NCBI RefSeq assembly: GCF_000620065.1
Contig: NZ_KK211061.1
Span: 44,585-108,584 of the forward strand
Direction: 5' to 3'
DNA: 64,000 nt
Origin: Meiothermus cerbereus DSM 11376
GTDB lineage: Bacteria; Deinococcota; Deinococci; Deinococcales; Thermaceae
Shown: piece after piece, positions 43,793 to 52,443 of the stretch
How the letters are laid out: each line of letters opens with the position of its first letter
Position numbering within the stretch: position 1 is the first letter of the stretch
The notes under the pieces: generated by a model
Told to the model about the DNA's origin: nothing
Seen by the model: the letters and a program-made list of their open reading frames with translations, nothing else
Database searches by the model: none
Translations under genes and position numbers: made by a program

Positions 43793-44472
43793 TGCTGGCG
43801 AAGCTTTCGCATGTGACCAAGCGCTATGGCAAAACCGAGGGGGTGCACGACCTGAGCCTCGAGCTCTACCCCGGTCAGGCGGTTGGGCTTCTGGGCCTGA
43901 ACGGCTCCGGCAAGACCACCACCCTCAAGCTTCTGGCCGGAATGCTGTTCCCCACCGCGGGAAGGGTGGAGGTACTGGGTAAGAACCCCCGTGAAAACCG
44001 AGGTCAGATTGCCTACCTGTCCGATGCCGACAACCTGTACGCCTGGATGACCCCCAGTGATGCCGAGCGCTTCATGCGGGGTCTGTACCCCGACTTCAAC
44101 CCTACCCGCTACCGCGAGCTGCTGGCTTTTTTGGAAGTGCCCAAACAGGGCTACCGCTCGATGTCGCGGGGACAGCGGGCCCGCCTGCGCCTGGCCATGG
44201 TGCTGGCCCGTGAGGCTCGGCTGTTCTTGCTGGATGAGCCCCTTTCGGGCATAGATGTCATCTCGCGCGACCGCATTCTCAAGAGCCTGGTGCTGGAATG
44301 GCGCGAAGAGGCCTGCCTGGTGCTCTCGACCCACGAGGTCAGCGAGGCCGAGGGGATTTTTGAGCGGGTAGTGCTTTTGAAGGAAGGCCGCCTGGCCCTG
44401 GACGCCCAGGCCGAGGACTTGCGGGCCAAAGGGCAAAGCGTGAAGGACGCCTTTATCGAGGTGCTGGCCTGA
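43789..44472 (+). CDS. ABC transporter ATP-binding protein
   Basis: A 227-residue ABC ATPase. Walker A is GLNGSGKTT, the signature is the variant MSRGQRARL (in place of LSGGQ), and Walker B is RLFLLDEPLSGID, followed by the H-loop STHEVSE. It should pair with the membrane protein encoded next. YtrB-type subunits of GntR-controlled exporters have the same layout. ATG 43789 overlaps the regulator stop, so translation is coupled. Confidence 0.93.
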   Translation: MMLAKLSHVTKRYGKTEGVHDLSLELYPGQAVGLLGLNGSGKTTTLKLLAGMLFPTAGRVEVLGKNPRENRGQIAYLSDADNLYAWMTPSDAERFMRGLYPDFNPTRYRELLAFLEVPKQGYRSMSRGQRARLRLAMVLAREARLFLLDEPLSGIDVISRDRILKSLVLEWREEACLVLSTHEVSEAEGIFERVVLLKEGRLALDAQAEDLRAKGQSVKDAFIEVLA

Positions 44473-44515
44473 TGGGCGCATTCGGCTTTTAGACGCACAG
44501 CTTAGGAGGTAACAC

Positions 44516-45274
44516 TTGTTAAACGCATTTTCGACATTGCTATGGCTCGAGCTACGCAAGTTTGGCGTATTCGGGCTGGGGCTAGCGTTGGGCGTGGTGG
44601 GCTGGTTCTTGCTTACCCGGCAGATTTTCGCCTGGAATGGAAGCAACCTCGAGTCGGCCATCGCGGTGTTTACTACCACATCGCTGGTCGCTGTGGGTGT
44701 TGGTGCGGCGCTGTTGGTGGCCCTGGGCCTAGATTTTGGGCGGGAGTACCGGGCTGGGCGCTGGCCACTGCTGCTGGGATCGCCCCAGCCGGCCTGGCTG
44801 CACCTGATGGCCAGGGCGGTGTTTGGAGTGGCTGTTCTGACACTGTTCAACGGTGCAATGTGGCTAATACAGGCCTTTTGGTTGAGCCAGACTGGGATTA
44901 TCCTGCCCTTTGGCCTGGGTGCAGGAATATGGCTTTACCTGCTGGGGGGCTTGGCACTGGTGGTCCCAGCGCTGTTCCTGGGGCTCTGGCTGGCAGCATA
45001 CATCCCTGGTAAAGCGACCTTGATTGCTTTTGTGATGGGTGTGGTGGGCATGGGACAGGTGTTGGAGTGGAGCCTGCGGCTCTTTGGCGGCCAGTTCTAC
45101 CAACTGCTGCCTTTTTGGAGGCTTCCGGCGCCTACGGTTGAGCAGAACCCTGGGGTGCGGGCGCAGTGGGAGAGCTTTCCGGGCCTGCCGACCGAGGGCT
45201 TTGTGCTTTTGCTGGTGCTGACGGGTTTTTTCTTTTTTGTTACCAGCCGTTTGTGGCAGGAAGTGGAGGCCTAG
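44516..45274 (+). CDS. ABC transporter permease
   Basis: A 252-residue integral membrane protein with about six helices, among them VFGLGLALGVVGWFLL, SLVAVGVGAALLVALGL, WLYLLGGLALVVPALFLGLWLAAY and FVLLLVLTGFFFFV. The start is TTG 44516, preceded by AGGAGGT. It belongs to the regulator-ATPase operon and presumably forms the channel with the preceding ATPase. The substrate is unknown; such systems often export lipids, peptides or cell-envelope-active drugs. Confidence 0.85.
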   Translation: MLNAFSTLLWLELRKFGVFGLGLALGVVGWFLLTRQIFAWNGSNLESAIAVFTTTSLVAVGVGAALLVALGLDFGREYRAGRWPLLLGSPQPAWLHLMARAVFGVAVLTLFNGAMWLIQAFWLSQTGIILPFGLGAGIWLYLLGGLALVVPALFLGLWLAAYIPGKATLIAFVMGVVGMGQVLEWSLRLFGGQFYQLLPFWRLPAPTVEQNPGVRAQWESFPGLPTEGFVLLLVLTGFFFFVTSRLWQEVEA

Positions 45275-45275
45275 A

Positions 45276-45794
45276 ATGCCGAACGCACACCTTGGGACAG
45301 TAGAGCTGGTGGTGTTTGGGGGGGTGTTTGTCTGGCTGGCCTATGCCGGCTATCGCTTGTGGACAGCCACCTTTAGCCCGACGGCCCGCTGGGTAGGGGT
45401 AGGCTTCGTAGCCCTGGCTGCTTTGGGGCTTGCCCAGGATCTGTTCGACCTGAACCGCCAGGCGGTTCGTGCCGGGCCGGTTTCGGCCGATAGCGGCGTG
45501 GTGCGTGGGGTGGTGGAGGTTAGTGGCGGGGGGCTTTGTATCGAGTGTGAACGCCGCCTCGAGGGTGGGAAGTACCGCCTGCGGGGTAGCTGGGTGGCGG
45601 GTGAGTACGTCGTGCGCCCGGAGGGAACCCAGCCCTATGCCATTCAATTCCAGCATGGGGAGGTGCGGCTCGAGGACGTTCGCTTAAAGCCCGGCTGCGC
45701 TACCGGCTTTATATCCGAAGAGATGAGGCTGGAGTTTAGCGGGGCCAGTGAGGTTGTGCTCGAGGTCGGCCCTGGGGCAGCATGCACGAATTGA
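45276..45794 (+). CDS. Hypothetical membrane protein in the ABC operon
   Basis: A 172-residue protein I do not recognise. Two N-terminal hydrophobic helices (VELVVFGGVFVWLAYAGY and WVGVGFVALAALGLA) are followed by a soluble domain of about 110 residues with three Cys in CIECERR and KPGCATG, probably outside the membrane. Its start lies one base after the permease stop, so it is part of the same operon and may be an accessory subunit of the transporter. Confidence 0.75.
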   Translation: MPNAHLGTVELVVFGGVFVWLAYAGYRLWTATFSPTARWVGVGFVALAALGLAQDLFDLNRQAVRAGPVSADSGVVRGVVEVSGGGLCIECERRLEGGKYRLRGSWVAGEYVVRPEGTQPYAIQFQHGEVRLEDVRLKPGCATGFISEEMRLEFSGASEVVLEVGPGAACTN

Positions 45795-45923
45795 GCGGCT
45801 GGGCTTTCGCTTGCAAAAGCTAGGGCCAAACCATCAGATTTCGGGCCTTACGTGGCCGGATCCACACCACATCCGACCCTGTTGTTTCAGGTTCGAACCG
45901 GGCACACTGTAAAGAGGTGAGAC

Positions 45924-46541
45924 ATGATGCTGGATGTTTTGTTGCAACCCACAAACTTTTTTCGTGCGCTCTCAGAGCGAAAACCCAACCTGGTGGCTCC
46001 GTTTTTTATCGTGGTGGCCGCAGCCGTGGCGGCCTCGCTGGGGCAGGCTTTGCTAACCCGCCTGCTGCCCAGCCCCATACCGGGGGGTGTGGCGGTGCAG
46101 CTGGTGCTGGCCCTGGTGGGCGGGGTGGTTGGTGGCATGGTGGCCTGGGGGTTAGGGGGGCTGGTGGTTCGCCTTCTGGCCGGGCCGGACAGCCGGGCCT
46201 GGGAGGTGTATGGTTGGGCCAGTGTGCCGGGTTTGCTGGTGGGATTGGTGGCGATTCCCCTTGCGGCCTTGTTTCCTATTACCGGCGACCTGCCCCCTAT
46301 ACCCCCCCTTACCGATGTCGAGGCTTTTCAAGCCTGGCAGCGTGCGTATCGGCAGCTGATCTGGGAAGCCACCGGATTCAGGATTTTGCAGGGATTGGGC
46401 CTGCTGAGTGCGTTGTGGTCGTTCGGGATTATCTGGTCGGCGCTTAAGGTTCTGGCCCCGGCTAAAGCCCTGGTAACCACGCTGGTGATAGCGGCTGTTT
46501 CACTGGCTTTTATGGTCTGGGGCTTGCTGTCGCAGCGTTAG
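45924..46541 (+). CDS. Yip1-domain membrane protein
   Basis: A 205-residue protein with about five transmembrane helices. The N-terminal LLQPTNFFRALSERKPNLVAPFFIVV and the central VYGWASVPGLLVGLVAIPLAALFP match bacterial Yip1 proteins. A GAGGTGAGA ribosome site precedes ATG 45924. It is placed between the GntR-controlled ABC operon and the efflux operon on the same strand, 46 bp before the latter. Function unknown, possibly in membrane organisation. Confidence 0.88.
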   Translation: MMLDVLLQPTNFFRALSERKPNLVAPFFIVVAAAVAASLGQALLTRLLPSPIPGGVAVQLVLALVGGVVGGMVAWGLGGLVVRLLAGPDSRAWEVYGWASVPGLLVGLVAIPLAALFPITGDLPPIPPLTDVEAFQAWQRAYRQLIWEATGFRILQGLGLLSALWSFGIIWSALKVLAPAKALVTTLVIAAVSLAFMVWGLLSQR

Positions 46542-46587
46542 AGCGTGCCCAATCGGGCCAGGCTGTACCCAACTGGAGGCAATAGTA

Positions 46588-47790
46588 ATGAAACGATGGT
46601 TTTGGGTTGTGTTGGTGGTGCTATCGCTGGGCTTGACTTTATTTGGCTTGCTGCGCCCAAGAACCGAGCAGGGCCTCTCGGTAAGTGTGGTGCGGGTTGA
46701 GCTGGGTGAGTTTGTGCGGGAAGTGCGGGCCAATGGCACCGTCGAGGCGCGGGTTTATACCCTGACCTTCCCCAGACCTGGCCGGGTGGCCGAGGTGCGG
46801 GTTCGGGAGGGTGAGTCGGTGGAGGCAGGGCAGGTGCTGGCGCTGCTCGAGACCACCAACGAACAGGCCCAGCTGCGCTCGCTGCAGCAAACCCTGGCCG
46901 CTTTACAGGCCCGGGCCCGGGCTGCCGAGGCGGACTACCAGTCCAACCGCACCCGCCTGCAAAACCAGTTGACCGAGGTGCGGCGCAACCTGCGCCTATC
47001 GCAGGAACTGCTGCGGGTGGGCGGGGTGGCCCTGGGTGAGGTTGAACGCTTGATGCGCCAGGAGAGCGACCTAATGGCCCAGCTGGCCAGCCTGGAGCAG
47101 GCCCGTGCCAGCACCCAGCGCGATCTGGAGGCCCAGCTTCAAGCCCGCCAGAGCGAGATGGCCTCGCTACAGCGCACCGTCGCCCAGGCAACCCTGCGTG
47201 CGCCGGTGGCCGGTACCGTGGCAGCGGTGGGCTACCTGGTCGGGGTCGAGACCACCGCTGGCGCGGCCTCGATTCGCCTGATAGAGGCCGGGAGCCTGCG
47301 GGTGCAGGCCCGCCTGGCCGAGGCCGATGTGCCCGCCGTGTGGCCCGGCCAGCCGGTTCGCCTCGAGCTCGATGCAGCGCCCGAGCAGCCTTTACAGGGC
47401 AGGGTGGACCGACTGGGGGTCCAGGCCGAGGTGGCCGGAAGCGGGGGGAGTGCGGTTTTACCAGTGTTTATACGCTTTGTGGATAAAGAGGCCGAGGCCA
47501 TTGCCAGGCCGGGTTTGACCGTAACTGCCCGCATTACCACCCTGCGCCTGCCCAGGGCCCTCAAGATTCCCCTCGAGGCCCTGGTCGAAGAGCAGGGGCA
47601 GCGCTTTGTGTGGGTGGTGGATCCCCAGAGCCGAACGGTTCGCAAACAGCCCATCGTGCTCAAAGCCCGAAACCTGACCCAGGCCGCGGTGGAAGGGCTG
47701 GCCAACGACAGCATCCTGGTCTCGCTGCCGCCCGAAACCCTTAAGGAGGGCACCAGGGTCAGCTACCGCCTGCCCGAAGGGGGGCGCTGA
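46588..47790 (+). CDS. MacA-like periplasmic adaptor (HlyD/RND-type)
   Basis: A 400-residue membrane fusion protein. An N-terminal anchor (WFWVVLVVLSLGLTLFGLL) is followed by a barrel-sandwich half-motif (GRVAEVRVREGESVEAGQVLALLE). A long coiled-coil hairpin covers about 95-195, then comes the second lipoyl half (LRAPVAGTVAAVGYLVG) and beta-barrel domains. It should link the MacB-type ABC pump of the next two genes to the outer envelope. A GGAGG ribosome site is present. It is the first gene of a three-gene efflux or export operon. Confidence 0.92.
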   Translation: MKRWFWVVLVVLSLGLTLFGLLRPRTEQGLSVSVVRVELGEFVREVRANGTVEARVYTLTFPRPGRVAEVRVREGESVEAGQVLALLETTNEQAQLRSLQQTLAALQARARAAEADYQSNRTRLQNQLTEVRRNLRLSQELLRVGGVALGEVERLMRQESDLMAQLASLEQARASTQRDLEAQLQARQSEMASLQRTVAQATLRAPVAGTVAAVGYLVGVETTAGAASIRLIEAGSLRVQARLAEADVPAVWPGQPVRLELDAAPEQPLQGRVDRLGVQAEVAGSGGSAVLPVFIRFVDKEAEAIARPGLTVTARITTLRLPRALKIPLEALVEEQGQRFVWVVDPQSRTVRKQPIVLKARNLTQAAVEGLANDSILVSLPPETLKEGTRVSYRLPEGGR

Positions 47791-47832
47791 TGCCAGGTAT
47801 CCCGAACCTGCGCTGTTGTTGGGGGGTTGTGC

Positions 47833-48549
47833 ATGACTACTTCCCAGCGTGAAATTGTGCCGGTGGTAGAGATGCGTGGCGTGAGCAAGGTCTACTGCTC
47901 GGGCTCGAGGGCCCGCACGGTGGAGGTGCACGCGCTCGTGGGGGTCGACCTGACCATTTACCCAGGCGAGTATGTGGCCTTAATGGGGCCTTCGGGGTCG
48001 GGTAAGTCGACCCTGATGCACATCATCGGCCTGCTCGATACCCCTACCGAGGGCGAGTACCGCCTGGGAGGGGAGCCGGTGCGGGGCTTAAGCGAGGCCC
48101 AGCTGGCCCGTATCCGCAACCAGCGGGTGGGGTTCGTGTTTCAGGCCTTTTTCTTGCTACCGCGCCTGACCGCGTTGAACAACGTGGCTCTGCCCCTGGT
48201 CTACCGGGGTTTGTCCTCTGCCGAACGCCTGAAGCGTGCAAAGGAGGCGCTCGAGTCGGTGGGCCTGGGCGATCGGCTCGACCACCTGCCCTCCGAGCTT
48301 TCGGGTGGGCAGAAGCAGCGGGTAGCCATCGCAAGGGCCCTGGTGCAGGAGCCCGATTTGTTGCTGGCCGACGAGCCAACCGGCAACCTCGACTCCAGAT
48401 CTTCCCACGAGATTATGGAACTTTTTGAGGCCCTGCACCGCCAGGGTAAGACCATCGTGATGGTTACGCACGAGCCGGATGTTGGGGCCAGGGCCCAGCG
48501 CATCGTGCGCCTGCGCGATGGCCGGGTGGCCGATGGAGGGATGGCATGA
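47833..48549 (+). CDS. MacB-type ABC ATPase
   Basis: A 238-residue ABC ATPase of the LolD/MacB class. Walker A is GPSGSGKST, the Q-loop GFVFQAFFLLP, the signature LSGGQKQRVAIARAL, and Walker B LLLADEPTGNLD. The start is ATG 47833 (a TTG two codons upstream is possible). Its stop overlaps the start of the permease gene. It should drive the MacB-type permease, which works by a mechanical stroke in cooperation with the adaptor. Confidence 0.95.
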   Translation: MTTSQREIVPVVEMRGVSKVYCSGSRARTVEVHALVGVDLTIYPGEYVALMGPSGSGKSTLMHIIGLLDTPTEGEYRLGGEPVRGLSEAQLARIRNQRVGFVFQAFFLLPRLTALNNVALPLVYRGLSSAERLKRAKEALESVGLGDRLDHLPSELSGGQKQRVAIARALVQEPDLLLADEPTGNLDSRSSHEIMELFEALHRQGKTIVMVTHEPDVGARAQRIVRLRDGRVADGGMA

Positions 48550-49799
48550 ACCCGCTCAAACAGGCCTCCACCCCCGCTTCACCGGGCATGAACCCGCTCG
48601 AGAACTTCCGCATGGCCTTCGAGTCGCTGTGGGGCAATAAGCTGCGCAGCTTTCTGGCCTTGCTGGGAATTGTGATCGGGGTATTTGCCGTCACGGCCAT
48701 GATTTCGCTGGGTCAGATGGCTACCGCGGGCATTACCCAGGACCTCGAGGCGGTGGCGGGCCGCTCTATTTTCGTGCAGCCCAACTTCAACGAGGGTCAG
48801 GACTTTAGCACCGCGCCCATCCGCGAAGAAGACCTGCAAGCCCTGCAAGCCCTGCCAGTAACGGTGATTCCCCAGCTTTTTTCCAGCCTTCAGTACGAGA
48901 GTAAACCCGGGCAGCGCCGCTCTATCCAGCTTCAGGGCACCCCAGGGGATCTGCCCAGGCTTGATCCAACCAGCAAGATAGCCAGGGGGCGCTACTTTAG
49001 CGAGGCCGAGGCCCGGGGCGGCCTGGCGGTAGCGGTGCTCTCAGACCGGGCCGCCAAAGACCTTTTCCCAGGCCGCGAAGCCGTGGGCCAGGTGGCCCGC
49101 CTGTACTACCCAGGTGGGGCGCGCCTCGACCTGACGGTGGTAGGGGTTTTGGAGCCCCCCAGCGGGATTTTTGGTGGTTTCGGCTCCGCCGCAACCGTCT
49201 ATGCGCCCATCCAGCTCATCTGGAACACTTCTCCCACGGCCCGCCGAGGAGAGTACGCCTTTGTGATTCTGTCCCTCAAGAAAGGGGCCGATGCTAAGCA
49301 GGTGACAGACCAGGTGCGGCGCATCTTTGAATCCCGTTATGGCAAGGGCCGCTACCAGATTCAGTCCACCGAGAGCTTTCAGGGCACCTTGCAGTCCGTT
49401 ACCCTCATCCTGCAAGCGCTGCTGGGGGCCATTGCCGGGTTGTCGCTGCTGGTGGGCGGAATTGGCATCATGAACATCATGCTGGTCTCGGTGACCGAAC
49501 GCACCCGCGAGATAGGCCTGCGTAAAGCCCTGGGTGCAACCTCGAGCCAGATTCGCCAGCAATTCTTGATTGAAGCAGTGGTGCTAACCCTGGTGGGTGG
49601 CGTCTTGGGGGTGATTCTGGCCGCAGGACTATTGTTCCTGATCACCGCTACGGTTCCCTTCTTCAAGGTGTACATCCTGAGTCCTACTACGGTGGGTCTG
49701 GCCCTGACGGTAAGCGCGCTGGTGGGGCTATTTTTTGGAGTCTGGCCTGCCGCCAGGGCTGCCGCGCTCGACCCCATTGAGGCCCTACGCTACGAATAA
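48546..49799 (+). CDS. MacB-type ABC permease (MacB_PCD-FtsX)
   Basis: A 417-residue permease. One helix near the N-terminus (FLALLGIVIGVFAVTAMISLG) precedes a periplasmic MacB_PCD domain (about 60-270). An FtsX domain with three helices follows, including LLVGGIGIMNIMLVSVTERTREIGLRKALGAT. The end PAARAAALDPIEALRYE is the hallmark of the family. It completes the adaptor-ATPase-permease export operon. The substrate could be a peptide, macrolide-like compound or lipoprotein; nothing in the window decides. Confidence 0.95.
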   Translation: MNPLKQASTPASPGMNPLENFRMAFESLWGNKLRSFLALLGIVIGVFAVTAMISLGQMATAGITQDLEAVAGRSIFVQPNFNEGQDFSTAPIREEDLQALQALPVTVIPQLFSSLQYESKPGQRRSIQLQGTPGDLPRLDPTSKIARGRYFSEAEARGGLAVAVLSDRAAKDLFPGREAVGQVARLYYPGGARLDLTVVGVLEPPSGIFGGFGSAATVYAPIQLIWNTSPTARRGEYAFVILSLKKGADAKQVTDQVRRIFESRYGKGRYQIQSTESFQGTLQSVTLILQALLGAIAGLSLLVGGIGIMNIMLVSVTERTREIGLRKALGATSSQIRQQFLIEAVVLTLVGGVLGVILAAGLLFLITATVPFFKVYILSPTTVGLALTVSALVGLFFGVWPAARAAALDPIEALRYE

Positions 49800-49801
49800 A
49801 A

Positions 49802-49823
49802 CCGAGGGCCTCTGGGCCCTCGG
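49802..49823 (-). terminator. Terminator for the beta-barrel gene, possibly shared
   Basis: CCGAGGGCC (49802-49810) pairs with GGCCCTCGG (49815-49823). The T-run follows the hairpin on the minus strand (TTTTATT), so it mainly ends the minus-strand gene at 49841, though it also lies three bases past the MacB-type permease stop. Confidence 0.7.
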
Positions 49824-49840
49824 CAGGCTGTGGCGTGGGC

Positions 49841-50299
49841 TTAGCGGAAGTACAGGCGAGGCCCAAACTCGACGCCTAAAACAAAGTTGCTGCCACCGCT
49901 AGCAAAAACCAGAGCGGGCTGAAGTTCAACAAAAAAATTGAAGTCGCGGGTAGCGGGAAGTTCCAGGCCAGCCGCACCGTTGATGGCAAAGGTCGTAGTT
50001 CCAGCAGCCACCAGGCCCACACCACCGCCAAAATAGAAATCCAAACTGCTACTCCGGATAAAAGAGAGCACTCCGGCACCAATTTCAAATACCGTGCCGC
50101 CACCCCCGGTTTGCAGGCCGAAGCCACCCCGCAGGGCCAGTGGCCCAAGCGCGTTTTCTGCGCCCATACGGGCAGAGACATTCAGGCCAAAGCCCGGAAC
50201 CAGGCTCATGTTGCCGGTGGCCACCTCACCAAACAGCCGCCCCTGGGCAAAAGCCCCACTCAAGACTGCAACCAGCACGAACAAAAGGAGTTTTTTCAT
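49841..50299 (-). CDS. Outer-membrane beta-barrel-like protein
   Basis: A 152-residue exported protein. The signal peptide KKLLLFVLVAVLSGAFAQ is followed by short alternating strands rich in Gly and aromatic residues (LDFYFGGGVGLVAAGTT, FNFFVELQPALVF). It ends in FGPRLYFR, with an aromatic residue near the C-terminus as in outer-membrane barrels. I choose ATG 50299, with GGAGG upstream. About eight strands would fit an OmpA-like or OmpW-like small barrel. Function unknown. Confidence 0.75.
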   Translation of the reverse strand: MKKLLLFVLVAVLSGAFAQGRLFGEVATGNMSLVPGFGLNVSARMGAENALGPLALRGGFGLQTGGGGTVFEIGAGVLSFIRSSSLDFYFGGGVGLVAAGTTTFAINGAAGLELPATRDFNFFVELQPALVFASGGSNFVLGVEFGPRLYFR

Positions 50300-50396
50300 A
50301 AAAAACCTCCACAGGCAGTATAGCAAAGCCATGCTGCCCAGATTTTGTGCATTAAAGCCCAGGTTTACGGTAAGCTGACAGCACCAAGGAGGACAT

Positions 50397-51428
50397 ATGC
50401 AGCGTTGGCTTGCGGTGTTGGTTGCGCTTATCGGATTTGTGCTGGCACAGGCTTCGACCCAGACTCCTGCGGGTTGGCAGGAAATTCGCCCTGGAGGAGC
50501 GGCGGTTTGTTCGGATGGCTCGCCCTGGCGTTTTTATGTGGCCCAGGGAGCTGCCGACAAAGTTATCATCAACTTTCAGGGGGGCGGGGCTTGCTGGGAT
50601 GCCGCTACCTGCAACCCCCAGTCGCGCCTCTATACCACCCGCCTGCAAATCCAGGACTTACAGGCCGGTCAGGGGGTCTTCAACCGCAACAACCCCGAGA
50701 ACCCCTTCCGCGACTGGACCCACGTCTTTGTGCCCTACTGCACGGCCGACCTGCACTGGGGCAACAACACCGCTCGCTACGGCAACCTGACCATACAGCA
50801 CAAGGGCGCGGTCAACGCCCGGCAAGCGGTGCTGTGGGTCTTCAACAACATTCCCAATCCGCAGAACGTGATGGTCACGGGCTGTAGTGCCGGGGGCTAT
50901 GGCTCCATCATGTGGGCACCCTACTTCATGCGCCGTTATCCCAATGCCAATGTGGTGCAGTTGGGGGATGCGGCCGTGGGAGTTGCGCCAGAATCGTTTT
51001 TCCCGATTGCCTCGGCGGCCTGGGGCATCCAGGGGGCTTTGCCGGGCTGGATTGGCAGCTTAGACCCCACCAAGCTGGGTTCCAACGACCTCTACAAAGC
51101 CTTTGCCCAGGCCTACCCCAACCGTAGCTTTGCCCAGTACAGCACCCTGCTGGATGAGGTACAGATTTTCTTCTACAGCCTGATTCTGGGCCAGCCGCGC
51201 CCCACCCCGGAAATTGCTCAGCAATGGGTGCAGGGCGCGCTGGCGAACCTCGCTTCGATCAAACAATCGGCCCCAAACTTCTATAGCTACCTGGCCCCCG
51301 GCGCCCAACACTGCATCATCGGGCGGCCCGAGTTCTATACCACCAAGGTGGGGGACGTGAGCTTTGCCGACTGGGTGCGGAAGCTGGTAACCGACGGCAA
51401 ACCAGGGGATGTGGCCCCGCCCCGGTAA
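50397..51428 (+). CDS. Secreted pectinacetylesterase (PAE/Notum)-like hydrolase
   Basis: A 343-residue exported esterase. The signal peptide ends near GFVLAQA. Motifs are FQGGGACWD (oxyanion hole), the nucleophile S164 in VTGCSAGGYGS and a late His in APGAQHC, which define the PAE/Notum alpha/beta-hydrolase family. Cys residues are numerous and should form disulfides outside the cell. The ribosome site AAGGAGG precedes ATG 50397. Bacterial members deacetylate polysaccharides or cleave other esters; the substrate here is unknown. Confidence 0.88.
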   Translation: MQRWLAVLVALIGFVLAQASTQTPAGWQEIRPGGAAVCSDGSPWRFYVAQGAADKVIINFQGGGACWDAATCNPQSRLYTTRLQIQDLQAGQGVFNRNNPENPFRDWTHVFVPYCTADLHWGNNTARYGNLTIQHKGAVNARQAVLWVFNNIPNPQNVMVTGCSAGGYGSIMWAPYFMRRYPNANVVQLGDAAVGVAPESFFPIASAAWGIQGALPGWIGSLDPTKLGSNDLYKAFAQAYPNRSFAQYSTLLDEVQIFFYSLILGQPRPTPEIAQQWVQGALANLASIKQSAPNFYSYLAPGAQHCIIGRPEFYTTKVGDVSFADWVRKLVTDGKPGDVAPPR

Positions 51429-51511
51429 GTGGGGAGGCCAAAAGACTAGGGCCGAAAGCCACCGTGCCAAATACTGGTTAGGCTTTTTGCAACCTGCCGC
51501 TGATTGGCCGC

Positions 51512-52327
51512 TCAGGGTCTGTCTCCTAGCTCTGCCCACCTTAGCTTCCCCTTGATTTCCTCGGAATCGAGCGATTTTTGGGGGGCAAAGTTGGTGAACC
51601 AGTCGCGCAGGTCGGGCTCGAGGCCCACCAGCAGCTTATGCACGGTGGCTTTTTTGAGCGGAGCGGCCTCGAGCAGGCCCCGTAGCAAGGCGTCCCCCTT
51701 TTTCTCTACCAGCCGGGCGGCCTCGGTGGTGAACTGGCCCTGAAACCAGAGCTGGTCGGAGAGCCCCTTGGGCCTGGTCTCGTAGGTGCCCAGACTGGGT
51801 TCGCTGGGGGTCAGGTGGGCCAGCAGAAGGCCCCACTGCTTGGCCTTGGGGTATAACTCCGGCAGGGACTGGTGCAGCGCCAGCAGGTAGAGGTAGTTGG
51901 CTAGAAACTCATCCACCCACTTGGTGCGGGTTCGCAGCTTCCAGGCCACCGCTACGGCGTGGGCGTACTCGTGCCCCAGGTTGAGGTCAAGAAACTCGCC
52001 TGGCTGGCCGGGCGGCTTTCCAGCTTTTTTGATGGCCGGAACCAGGGTCTCGCGCAGCCGCCATAAGAAGCGTTCGGGGTAGCGGGCTGGTAAGAACAAA
52101 TAAAGACCTTCTCTCAGGCTGGTGCGCTGGAATGGAAAGCCATAGGGGTGCTTGACCCTGGCTTTCCAGTCGGCTTCGTTCAGCACCAGCAGATGTACGG
52201 GGGGTATTTCAGCATAGCGGATGAGGCCCGCCCGCAAGCTCAGTAAGTAGTCCTGCATGGCCCTGGCCCGCAGCACTGCGCCCTCGGATGCCTGCACCGG
52301 AATGTGGGGATGGGGCAGCGAATGCAC
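51512..52327 (-). CDS. Orphan protein with HExxH zinc-protease motif
   Basis: A 271-residue protein of no family I recognise. The motif H119-E120-Y-A-H123 lies in a predicted helix (LNLGHEYAHAVAVAW), and E140 in KWVDEFLANYL is placed as a possible third ligand of a gluzincin-type zinc peptidase. There is no signal peptide, so it would act in the cytoplasm. The start GTG 52327 has TACAAT six nt upstream (leaderless pattern). The gene is isolated between a PAE-like gene and galE. Whether it is an active protease is unknown. Confidence 0.7.
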   Translation of the reverse strand: MHSLPHPHIPVQASEGAVLRARAMQDYLLSLRAGLIRYAEIPPVHLLVLNEADWKARVKHPYGFPFQRTSLREGLYLFLPARYPERFLWRLRETLVPAIKKAGKPPGQPGEFLDLNLGHEYAHAVAVAWKLRTRTKWVDEFLANYLYLLALHQSLPELYPKAKQWGLLLAHLTPSEPSLGTYETRPKGLSDQLWFQGQFTTEAARLVEKKGDALLRGLLEAAPLKKATVHKLLVGLEPDLRDWFTNFAPQKSLDSEEIKGKLRWAELGDRP

Positions 52328-52443
52328 GTCCTGATTGTACGCACTGCACCGAAGGGTGGTGCGGCTTTATCGCACTCTTTACAGGCGTTGCTTCCTGTGT
52401 GAAGAGCACACTATTTGCCCACCCCTGTCTGGAGATGACTGTA

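Noticed and set aside
45870-45905. GGTTCGAACC resembling a tRNA T-arm
   Set aside because: No matching acceptor stem, anticodon arm or D-arm can be drawn around it.
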